The translations under genes were made by a program, and so were the position numbers. 5,967 nt of DNA from Candidatus Nealsonbacteria bacterium RBG_13_36_15 (GTDB lineage: Bacteria; Patescibacteriota; Minisyncoccia; Minisyncoccales; RBG-13-36-15), in assembly GCA_001819145.1 (NCBI GenBank), contig MHLV01000005.1, forward strand, positions 1 through 5,967. The letters run 5' to 3'. The notes beneath the pieces are model-generated. The model saw nothing but the letters and a program-made list of their open reading frames with translations. It made no database searches and was not told the origin of the DNA. Below, piece by piece: positions 1 to 5,653 of this stretch (within the stretch, counting starts at the first letter, position 1; each line of letters starts with the position of its first letter).

Positions 1-37
1 AAGCCCAAGGTTGTAGGTTCAACTCCTGCTGGGTGCA
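1..37 (+). tRNA. tRNA, 3' part only (isotype not determinable)
   Basis: This is the 3' half of a tRNA whose 5' half lies before the window. Seen directly: a T arm with stem GTAGG (13-17), loop TTCAACT (18-24) and stem CCTGC (25-29), pairing with one G-T pair. It is followed by the seven bases of the acceptor 3' strand (30-36, TGGGTGC) and discriminator A37. Bases 8-12 (AGGTT) fit a five-base variable region and 3-7 (GCCCA) the 3' side of the anticodon stem. The anticodon itself is outside, so the amino acid cannot be named; the acceptor strand implies a 5' end of GCACCCA. The bases after the discriminator are CAA, so CCA is not encoded and must be added by a nucleotidyltransferase. A terminator follows within a few bases. 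Confidence 0.85.
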
Positions 38-42
38 CAAAT

Positions 43-73
43 AAAAAGTGGCTAAAGCCACCTTTTGTTTTTT
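43..73 (+). terminator. Rho-independent terminator after the tRNA
   Basis: A five-base-pair GC-rich stem, GTGGC (48-52) with GCCAC (57-61), closes a TAAA loop. It is followed by a T-rich run (63-73) interrupted by one G. The A-tract 43-46 can extend the stem against T63-66 past one A-C mismatch. It lies immediately downstream of the tRNA and upstream of rpsO, so it most likely ends the tRNA transcript and separates it from the next operon. Confidence 0.8.
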
Positions 74-91
74 ATTAAAAGGAGCTATAAT
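63..91 (+). promoter_or_regulatory. Candidate sigma-70-type promoter for the rpsO operon
   Basis: A perfect TATAAT stands at 86-91, in the only intergenic region that could drive rpsO. The -35 side is weak: TTTTGT at 63-68 gives a 17-base spacer, and TTGTTT at 65-70 a 15-base spacer; both lie inside the terminator T-tract. Transcription would start near 98, leaving a leader of only about 20 bases before the rpsO ATG. In this AT-rich sequence a TATAAT can occur by chance. The location directly after a terminator and before a ribosomal gene is what supports the call. Confidence 0.5.
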
Positions 92-117
92 TAAAAAAGT
101 AAAGTTTCAAAAATATT

Positions 118-384
118 ATGTTAACGCAAAAAGAAAAGGAAAAGATTATATCTAAATATAAACTTCATGGAGTAGACACGGGCTCTCCCGAAGTTCAAAT
201 TGCTCTATTTACTGAAGAAGTTAAAAAACTGCTTTTACATTTTAAAAAACACCCTAAAGATCTTCATTCCAAAAGGGGACTTTTAAAAATGGTGGTAAAA
301 AGAAAAGCCCTTTTAAATTATTTAAAAGAAGAGGATTCGAAAAGATATAATAATATCTTAAAAAAGGTGGGATTAAAAAAATGA
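118..384 (+). CDS. rpsO: 30S ribosomal protein S15
   Basis: S15 is a primary 16S rRNA-binding protein of the small subunit platform and forms bridges to the 50S subunit. The 88-residue product has the normal family length (E. coli 89). It carries the family signature: DTGSPEVQIA at 20-29, the HFKKHPKD segment at 41-48 (H41 and D48 match rRNA-contacting positions), HSKRGLL at 50-56, and a basic C-terminal end with KRY at 75-77 and GLKK at 85-88. The start is fixed because an in-frame TAA lies at 100-102 and ATG 118 is the only ATG between it and the conserved region. No Shine-Dalgarno sequence is visible in the A-rich leader. No room is evident for an S15 autoregulatory leader fold if transcription starts near 98. 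The TGA stop overlaps the next start (ATGA, 381-384), which suggests coupled translation with the downstream NYN gene. Confidence 0.97.
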   Translation: MLTQKEKEKIISKYKLHGVDTGSPEVQIALFTEEVKKLLLHFKKHPKDLHSKRGLLKMVVKRKALLNYLKEEDSKRYNNILKKVGLKK

Positions 385-890
385 TGGACACAATGAAGCA
401 TAAGGAACAAAGAGTAAGCGTATTTATTGATGCTCAAAATCTTTATCATTCAGCTAAAAATCTTTATCGGGCCAGGGTGAATTTCAGAGAGATACTAAAA
501 ACGGCTGTCAGCCAAAGAAAGCTAATTCGGGCTTTTGGTTATGTTGTCCGAACAAAAGCAGGAGAAGAAAAGCCCTTTTTTGAAGCCTTAACTAAGTTGG
601 GCATTGAAACAAGAATCAGAGATTTGCAGGAGTTTTTTGGAGGGGCGAAAAAAGCAGATTGGGATGTTGGAATTGTTGTTGACGCTATTAGAACTTCTCC
701 GTCGGTTGATGTAATAGTTATAGTTTCTGGCGATGGAGATTTTATTGCCTTAGTAGAATACTTAAAAAACCAGGGTAAAAGAGTAGAAGTTATCGCTTTT
801 GGCCGATCAGCTTCCGGTCAGCTAAAGGAAGTGGCTGATGAATTCATTGATTTGGGCAAAAGTCCAGAAAAATATCTTTTAAAAAAATAA
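381..890 (+). CDS. NYN-domain (LabA/DUF88-like, PIN-fold) putative ribonuclease
   Basis: The 169-residue protein is almost entirely one NYN domain, a PIN-like fold whose characterised members are mostly metal-dependent RNases. Visible motifs in order: VFIDAQNLY at 14-22 (D17 and N20, first acidic motif), KKADWDVGIVVD at 90-101 (D95 and D101, second acidic region) and VSGDGDF at 115-121 (D118 and D120). The acidic set expected for Mg2+ binding is therefore intact. A strand-rich end, RVEVIAF at 134-140, follows as in LabA-type proteins. There is no signal peptide or membrane segment, so it should be cytoplasmic. ATG 381 overlaps the rpsO stop and sits 10 bases after AGGTGG (365-370), a good ribosome site; ATG 384 is a possible alternative. 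Its TAA stop overlaps the pnp ATG by one base. Being locked between rpsO and pnp suggests a role in RNA processing or decay, but the substrate is unknown. Confidence 0.9.
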   Translation: MMDTMKHKEQRVSVFIDAQNLYHSAKNLYRARVNFREILKTAVSQRKLIRAFGYVVRTKAGEEKPFFEALTKLGIETRIRDLQEFFGGAKKADWDVGIVVDAIRTSPSVDVIVIVSGDGDFIALVEYLKNQGKRVEVIAFGRSASGQLKEVADEFIDLGKSPEKYLLKK

Positions 891-3004
891 TGGAAAAGCA
901 AATTTTTCAAACCGAATTTGGCGATCAAAAAATTAAAGTAGAAATCCGGGATTTGGCCGAACAGGCCAATGCCGATGTTTTAGTGCGTTGTGGAGACACT
1001 TTAGTTTTGGTAACAGCAGTGATGTCAAAAGAAGAAAAGGGGAAATTGGGTTTTTTTCCTTTAACTGTTGATTATGAAGAAAGGTATTACGCAGCTGGAA
1101 AAATTAAAGGTCCCCGCTATATCAAAAGAGAAGGCCGTCCCTCTGACGAAGCTGTATGTAATGCCAGGCTCATTGATAGAGCCATTCGACCTCTATTCCC
1201 TAAAGGCTTAAATCGTGAAGTCCAAGTGGTTGTTACTGTTTTGTCGTGGGATGGTAAAAACGACCCAGATATTTTGAGCCTAATAGCGTCCTCCGTCGCC
1301 CTTTCCATTTCTGACATTCCTTGGTCAGGCCCGATAGGAGCCGTAAGGGTTGGTCAAGTTAATGATAAATTTCTTTTAAATCCTACTTACGAAGAAAGAG
1401 GAGAAAGTCCAATAGATTTAATTCTCACCGGAGGAAAAGAAGGGAAAGAGGTTTTGATCAACATGATTGAGGGAAGCTTTGAAGAAATAGAAGAGGATTT
1501 AATTTTAAAATCTTTGAAGTCGGCTTCAGACTATCTGAAAAAAATTGTTGATTTCCAGGATGAAATTATAAAAAAAATCGGCGAAGAAAAAATTTCTATC
1601 CCAGCCATAGACCCTGATTTAGGGCTAGAAAAAGAGCTTAGTGATTTTTTGGGCAACAAATTGGAGAAATCTATTTTTCAAGAGAAAAAATCAGAGAGGA
1701 TGGAGGATGTAAACAAAATTAAACGAGATCTCTCTCAATTTATTGAAGAAAAATATTCTGATCAAAACAAGATAAAATATGCTTTAGATTTTTTTGAAAA
1801 AGAAGTTGAAAAAATAATCCGTCAAAATGTCATTCAAAAAGATAAAAGGCCTGACGGCAGAAAGCCGGACGAAATAAGAGAAATCAAAATAGAGGTTGGG
1901 TTATTGCCCAGAACTCATGGATCAGCTCTCTTTTGCCGGGGGCAAACAAAAGCCTTGTCTATCTTAACCTTAGGGGCTCCTGGGGATCAACAACTGCTTG
2001 AGGGGATGGAAATCTTTGGGAAAAAGAGATTTATGCATCACTATAATTTCCCGCCCTATTCAGTTGGGGAAATCCGGCCGATGAGAGGGCCTAGCAGGAG
2101 AGACATTGGCCACGGAATGTTGGCCGAAAGAGCTCTTTTACCTTTAATTCCCGGTTTTGATGAATTTCCTTACACAATGCGAGTAGTTTCAGAAATTCTC
2201 TCTTCTAATGGCTCAACCAGCATGGCTTCGGTCTCGTCTTCCTCTTTGGCTTTAATGGATGCTGGAGTAAAAATTAAAAGGCCAGCAGCCGGTATTGCCC
2301 TTGGATTAATGACCGGCAAAGACGGGCGTTATAAAATTTTAACTGACATTCAGGGACCAGAAGATTTTCACGGCGAGATGGACTTTAAGGTGGCGGGGAC
2401 CCAAAAAGGGGTAACGGCAATGCAAATGGATGTTAAAATCAAGGGCATAACAGAAAAAATATTCAAAGAAGCCTTGGAACAAGCTAAAAAAGCTAGGCTC
2501 CAAATATTAGAGAAAATAGTAAAGGTTTTACCTCAACCCCGATCAGAACTTCCTTCCTTTGCTCCTAGAATTTTAACTTTACAAATTAATCCAGATAAAA
2601 TTAGAGAGGTGGTAGGACCTGGCGGTAAAATAATTAATGAAATTATTGCTGATACCGGGGCATCAATTGATATTCAGCAAACTGGTTTAATTTTTATTAC
2701 TGCCGATTCTGAAGAGCCGGCCAAAAAAGCAGTTGCCCGAATAAAGAACATAACTCGAGAAGTAAAAATTGGCGAAATTTTTCAGGGAAAGGTTAAAAAA
2801 ATAGTCAATTTTGGCGCCTTTGTTGAGGTTTTACCCGGTCAAGAAGGCTTAATCCATATCTCCCAGTTAAAACCCTGGCGGGTTAGAAATATTACAGACT
2901 TAATCAAGGTGGGAGACGTCTTGCCGGTTCAGGTTATCGGTGTTGACGAACAAGGCAAAATAAGCCTGTCTCTAAAAAGTGACGCCTTTAAAAAGGCTAA
3001 ATGA
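890..3004 (+). CDS. pnp: Polynucleotide phosphorylase (PNPase)
   Basis: PNPase degrades RNA 3' to 5' by phosphorolysis, releasing nucleoside diphosphates, and can run in reverse to add tails; family members are ring-shaped trimers. At 704 residues it is full length (E. coli about 711). Order of domains: first RNase PH core (about 1-215, with IKREGRPS at 78-85 in the RNA-gripping loop), helical linker (about 240-310), second RNase PH core (about 315-545), KH domain (about 558-620, GPGG loop at 576-579) and S1 domain (about 626-695). Active-site residues are present: D492, D498 and K500 in the EDFHGEMDFK segment, and the SSNGSTSMAS phosphate-site segment at 438-447. The E. coli residue D490 is replaced by E496 here, a conservative change. 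No Shine-Dalgarno sequence precedes ATG 890, and the TAATG overlap points to reinitiation by ribosomes finishing the NYN gene. The TGA stop is one base before the next start. Confidence 0.98.
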   Translation: MEKQIFQTEFGDQKIKVEIRDLAEQANADVLVRCGDTLVLVTAVMSKEEKGKLGFFPLTVDYEERYYAAGKIKGPRYIKREGRPSDEAVCNARLIDRAIRPLFPKGLNREVQVVVTVLSWDGKNDPDILSLIASSVALSISDIPWSGPIGAVRVGQVNDKFLLNPTYEERGESPIDLILTGGKEGKEVLINMIEGSFEEIEEDLILKSLKSASDYLKKIVDFQDEIIKKIGEEKISIPAIDPDLGLEKELSDFLGNKLEKSIFQEKKSERMEDVNKIKRDLSQFIEEKYSDQNKIKYALDFFEKEVEKIIRQNVIQKDKRPDGRKPDEIREIKIEVGLLPRTHGSALFCRGQTKALSILTLGAPGDQQLLEGMEIFGKKRFMHHYNFPPYSVGEIRPMRGPSRRDIGHGMLAERALLPLIPGFDEFPYTMRVVSEILSSNGSTSMASVSSSSLALMDAGVKIKRPAAGIALGLMTGKDGRYKILTDIQGPEDFHGEMDFKVAGTQKGVTAMQMDVKIKGITEKIFKEALEQAKKARLQILEKIVKVLPQPRSELPSFAPRILTLQINPDKIREVVGPGGKIINEIIADTGASIDIQQTGLIFITADSEEPAKKAVARIKNITREVKIGEIFQGKVKKIVNFGAFVEVLPGQEGLIHISQLKPWRVRNITDLIKVGDVLPVQVIGVDEQGKISLSLKSDAFKKAK
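2984..2997 (+). promoter_or_regulatory. Inverted repeat covering the ribosome site of the coiled-coil gene
   Basis: GCCTTTAAAAAGGC is a perfect palindrome that can fold as a five-base-pair stem, GCCTT (2984-2988) with AAGGC (2993-2997), around a TAAA loop. The AAAAGG (2991-2996) within it is the ribosome site lying 9 bases before ATG 3006, which is the reason for choosing that start. It lies inside the last codons of pnp and has no T-tract, so it is not a terminator. A ribosome finishing pnp would melt it. That coupling is inferred, not shown. Confidence 0.45.
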
Positions 3005-3005
3005 A

Positions 3006-5648
3006 ATGGTGGAGAAATCAAATATAGAAGAAAAAAAAGAATTTTTGCGCAGAGAAGATATCAGGACCATGGAGAAAGACATTTTAAGGCTTAGAGAGGA
3101 ACAGGTAGGAGAAGAAAGAAAAAGAATATGGGCATTAAAGATCAAAGACAAGGCCAGAGAAGAAAAGAAAAAAGAAGCGAAAGAAATTACAATAAAAACA
3201 GGGGGGGAAAGAGAAGAAGATCGCCCAAAAGAAAAGGCCAAACAAAGAGGAGAGGTTCGAAAAAGAGAAGAGGAAGAAGAAAAAAAATTGGTTGAAGAAA
3301 TTGAACAAAAGTGGCTTCAGGAGAAAGAAAAAAGAGAGGGAGAAGAAGAAGCAAGAAAAAGAGAAACTCAGGAAAGGGCGTTGATCAGAGAAAAAGAAAA
3401 ACAGGACCTAAAAAAAGAAAAGGCCCAAATTGAAGTTTCCCTCCAGGAGTTTCCATTTAAAAAAAGGCCCCTCCAAGATAAAAAAAGAATTCTTTTAGAA
3501 AAAATTGAGCAATTAAAAATAGACTTACAGCCCATTCTGGAACAAGAAAGAAAAATTGAAGAAAGAAAAAGAAAAATAGAATCTGAGGAAAGGAAAGCAG
3601 TTTCGGCTGAGGCAAGAAGGGAAGCTGAAAAAACGAGATGGCAAGCCGAACAAGAAAGAGAAGAAATTGAAAAGAAAAAATGGGCCGCAGAAGAAGCCAT
3701 TGAAAAGACAGGCGAAGAGGTAGAAAAAGTAGAGAGTGAAATTGCGGCAACCGATCGGGAAGAAGAAGGTTTACATAAAAGACAAAAAGAAATTATTAAA
3801 AGAGAGGGGGAAATAGCCCTAGAAGAAGAGAAAACTAAATTGGAAGAAAAATTAGTAGAAATTCAGCGAGAGAAAGCACCCCTGGAAATAGAATTAGATG
3901 AGCTTTTAGGAAAGAGAAGGGAACTAGAAGAAGGTTTAACGAGGATAACTCGAGATGAAAAGTCCATTGAAGAAGAAATAAAAATTATTGAAGAAAGGGA
4001 GGCAAAGACCCCTTCGGTAGAAGAACGCAGAACAATAGAGAAGGAAAGATGGGACGCAGAGAAAGAAAGAACAGAAATAGAGAAAGAAAGATGGGGTATT
4101 GAAGAGGAAAAAAATAGAATAGAACTTCGAATAAAAGAAATTAATTTAAAACATCAAAGAGTCAAACACAAAGAAGAACGCCTCAAAGAAAGAATAAAAG
4201 AAATTGAATCCATTTTAAGCGGGGAAGAGATATTTAAAGCTCCGCAAGAAAAAATGCCAGGAGAAGAAACAAGAAAGAAAGAATGGGAATTAACCAAAGA
4301 AGAATTAACCGATCAAGAGCTCGTCAGAAGGGCGCAGGAAAGATTGGAAAAAATAAGAAGCAAAGAAAAATTGGCACCAACGCCAGAAAGAGAAAAAGAA
4401 AAGTTTGCGCCAATTATTGAAAAAGAGCCGATAGTAGAACCCATGACAGAATCAATAAGGGAAGAAATAGAAGAAGAAGGACCAATAATAGAATCTAGAG
4501 AAGAAATGTCTATGCCACCCCCCCCTCCCGCGCCGCCACCTCCTATTGAGTTAACAGAAGAAACAAGAAAATCTATATTAGAGCCTATCAAAAAAATAAT
4601 ACCGTTCAGGAGAAAAGAAAAATTGAAAAAGAAGGGCGAAGAAAGGTTTATACCAATTCCAAAAAGAGAGGGGAAAAGAACAATTATACAAAAGATCAAG
4701 ACGGAAGAAATGAGAGAAAGAGAGGAGGAAGAAAGAAGAAAATTTTTAGAGAGGGTTGAGGCCGGAAAGGGAAAAAAGTTTGATCTTATGGAAAAAGCAG
4801 AGGAAGACAAATTTATGGGGCCGGGCAAACATCCGTCAGTAATTTTAAAACCTTTGCCAAAAAAATCATCCTCTTTTGAGAAAATTTTTATACGTATCTT
4901 AGTTTTAGTTTTATTCTTGGGAATTTTAATGGGCGGCCTTTTTGTTGGTTACCTAATATTAATAAAGAAGCCCTCCTCGCCGCCTCCTCCCGAAGCTTCC
5001 CCTCCTACAGAGGAAATTATCCCCGAAGAAGTTCCGCCAGAAGAAGCCCCACCCAGCGAAGAGTTTCCTATCCCTCCTTCTCCTTTTTTAATTGGCGAGA
5101 CAAAAATTTTTGAAATCTTTGAAACAAGTGAAATCTCTTCTCGCATTGAAAAGATCTTGGGATTAAGCTTGCCACAGGAAGAATTTACTCGTATTGTGTT
5201 TAGAAACGCGAAAAGCAACAAGCTAATCACCCTTGCTGATTTCTTTTCTGCTTTCCAAGTTGAGCCTCCAAAAGACTTAGATTTTTATTCAAAAATAATA
5301 GATAATGAAGTTTTCTTTATCTGGCCCCAAAAAGAAGGAAAAAGATTAGGTTTCTTAGTCGAAATTAAAGAAAAAGAGGCGATGGAAAACCTCTTAAGAT
5401 TATGGGAGCCACAAATGGAAGAAAGTTTTGAAGGGCTCTTTACTCTATCGGGGAAAAAAGAACCTGCAATCCGAAATTACTTTGCTGATCTTAAACACAA
5501 AGGAATAGCTTCTCGGTGCCAAACCTTCACTATAAATGACTTGGGAATTTGCTACTTGATTACTGACCAATATTTAATTTTTACCTCCTCCTTTGAAAGT
5601 ATGACTAAAATAATTGGCGATATATATAAAACGGAGGGGGCTGATTAA
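3006..5648 (+). CDS. Large coiled-coil, Pro-rich, single-pass membrane protein of unknown function
   Basis: I do not recognise a named family. With ATG 3006 (good AAAAGG spacing; GTG 2979 would add nine residues and overlap pnp) the protein has 880 residues. Residues 1-430 are almost pure Glu/Lys/Arg-rich helix, predicted coiled coil, with an internal duplication (138-274 and 275-408) and Trp at 212, 226, 349 and 363. A proline run follows at 504-513, then a basic stretch (about 531-591). One membrane span lies at 631-653, preceded by basic residues, so the large N-terminal part should be cytoplasmic. After it come a Pro/Glu-rich stalk (656-693) and a mixed alpha/beta-looking outer domain (694-880) with the only two cysteines, C838 and C848. 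There is no N-terminal signal peptide. The C-terminal end, with a YLIFTSS strand (856-862) and a final amphipathic helix, resembles ends I associate with uncharacterised Patescibacteria membrane proteins. A structural or envelope-tethering role is a guess. Confidence 0.9.
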   Translation: MVEKSNIEEKKEFLRREDIRTMEKDILRLREEQVGEERKRIWALKIKDKAREEKKKEAKEITIKTGGEREEDRPKEKAKQRGEVRKREEEEEKKLVEEIEQKWLQEKEKREGEEEARKRETQERALIREKEKQDLKKEKAQIEVSLQEFPFKKRPLQDKKRILLEKIEQLKIDLQPILEQERKIEERKRKIESEERKAVSAEARREAEKTRWQAEQEREEIEKKKWAAEEAIEKTGEEVEKVESEIAATDREEEGLHKRQKEIIKREGEIALEEEKTKLEEKLVEIQREKAPLEIELDELLGKRRELEEGLTRITRDEKSIEEEIKIIEEREAKTPSVEERRTIEKERWDAEKERTEIEKERWGIEEEKNRIELRIKEINLKHQRVKHKEERLKERIKEIESILSGEEIFKAPQEKMPGEETRKKEWELTKEELTDQELVRRAQERLEKIRSKEKLAPTPEREKEKFAPIIEKEPIVEPMTESIREEIEEEGPIIESREEMSMPPPPPAPPPPIELTEETRKSILEPIKKIIPFRRKEKLKKKGEERFIPIPKREGKRTIIQKIKTEEMREREEEERRKFLERVEAGKGKKFDLMEKAEEDKFMGPGKHPSVILKPLPKKSSSFEKIFIRILVLVLFLGILMGGLFVGYLILIKKPSSPPPPEASPPTEEIIPEEVPPEEAPPSEEFPIPPSPFLIGETKIFEIFETSEISSRIEKILGLSLPQEEFTRIVFRNAKSNKLITLADFFSAFQVEPPKDLDFYSKIIDNEVFFIWPQKEGKRLGFLVEIKEKEAMENLLRLWEPQMEESFEGLFTLSGKKEPAIRNYFADLKHKGIASRCQTFTINDLGICYLITDQYLIFTSSFESMTKIIGDIYKTEGAD
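3417..4229 (+). repeat. Tandem 137-residue internal duplication within the coiled-coil gene
   Basis: Two adjacent copies, at 3417-3827 and 3828-4229, encode residues 138-274 and 275-408 of the coiled-coil protein. The first 75 residues of each align without a gap, with 30 identities by my count, and the next 14 add 9 more. Anchors shared by both copies include APL/RPL-type turns, RR-x-x-EK-x-RW, and a second Trp exactly 14 residues after the first. The later third of each copy is much more diverged. Low-complexity Glu/Lys composition inflates identity, but the matching Trp, Pro-Leu and Ser positions and the gap-free register argue for true duplication. Confidence 0.7.
4034..4095 (+). repeat. 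Short direct repeat, 42-bp period
   Basis: The 20-base units at 4034-4053 and 4076-4095 differ at one position and are 42 bases apart. Each encodes IEKERW followed by D or G. The period is 14 residues, exactly two heptads, so the unit fits a coiled-coil register. It is the second-copy version of the Trp-bearing segment; the first-copy version (around 3627-3683) has the same 14-residue spacing but less DNA identity. Confidence 0.75.
5633..5640 (+). promoter_or_regulatory. Ribosome binding site of the zinc-finger gene
   Basis: GGAGGGGG contains a strong Shine-Dalgarno core and is embedded in the last codons of the coiled-coil gene. Spacing to ATG 5654 is 13 bases from its end, or 16 from the GGAGG core, longer than ideal. 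No other start codon lies in the intervening bases, so ATG 5654 remains the best choice. It is the strongest such site in the window, in contrast to rpsO and pnp, which show none. Confidence 0.6.
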
Positions 5649-5653
5649 CAACA

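Noticed and set aside
1117..1317. Open frame on the - strand inside pnp
   Set aside because: It lies opposite a highly conserved part of pnp, has no recognisable domain, and no ribosome site or promoter supports it.
2979..3005. GTG 2979 as start of the coiled-coil gene
   Set aside because: It would overlap pnp by 26 bases and has no ribosome site, whereas ATG 3006 has AAAAGG nine bases upstream and directly follows the pnp stop.
3001..3027. ATGA overlap at the pnp stop as a start codon
   Set aside because: The frame from ATG 3001 reaches a TAG after eight codons, so it cannot be the start of the next gene.
2972..3750. Several - strand open frames rich in Ser, Phe and Leu opposite the coiled-coil gene
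   Set aside because: They are the antisense image of GAA/AAA/AGA codons, which read TTC/TTT/TCT on the other strand. The apparent hydrophobicity is an artefact of that.
3006..4250. Coiled-coil region as an SMC/Rad50-type ATPase or a TolA/TonB-type energy transducer
   Set aside because: No Walker A or B motif flanks the coil. The membrane span is in the last third rather than at the N-terminus as in TolA/TonB.
4313..5230. Gly/Ser-rich - strand frames that look like secreted low-complexity proteins
   Set aside because: The Gly runs are the antisense of the proline codons at the two Pro-rich segments. No independent coding signal is present.
5601..5630. Possible internal promoter (ATGACT, 18-base spacer, TATAAA) before the zinc-finger gene
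   Set aside because: Transcription would start near 5637, cutting into the ribosome site, and such matches are common in AT-rich coding sequence.
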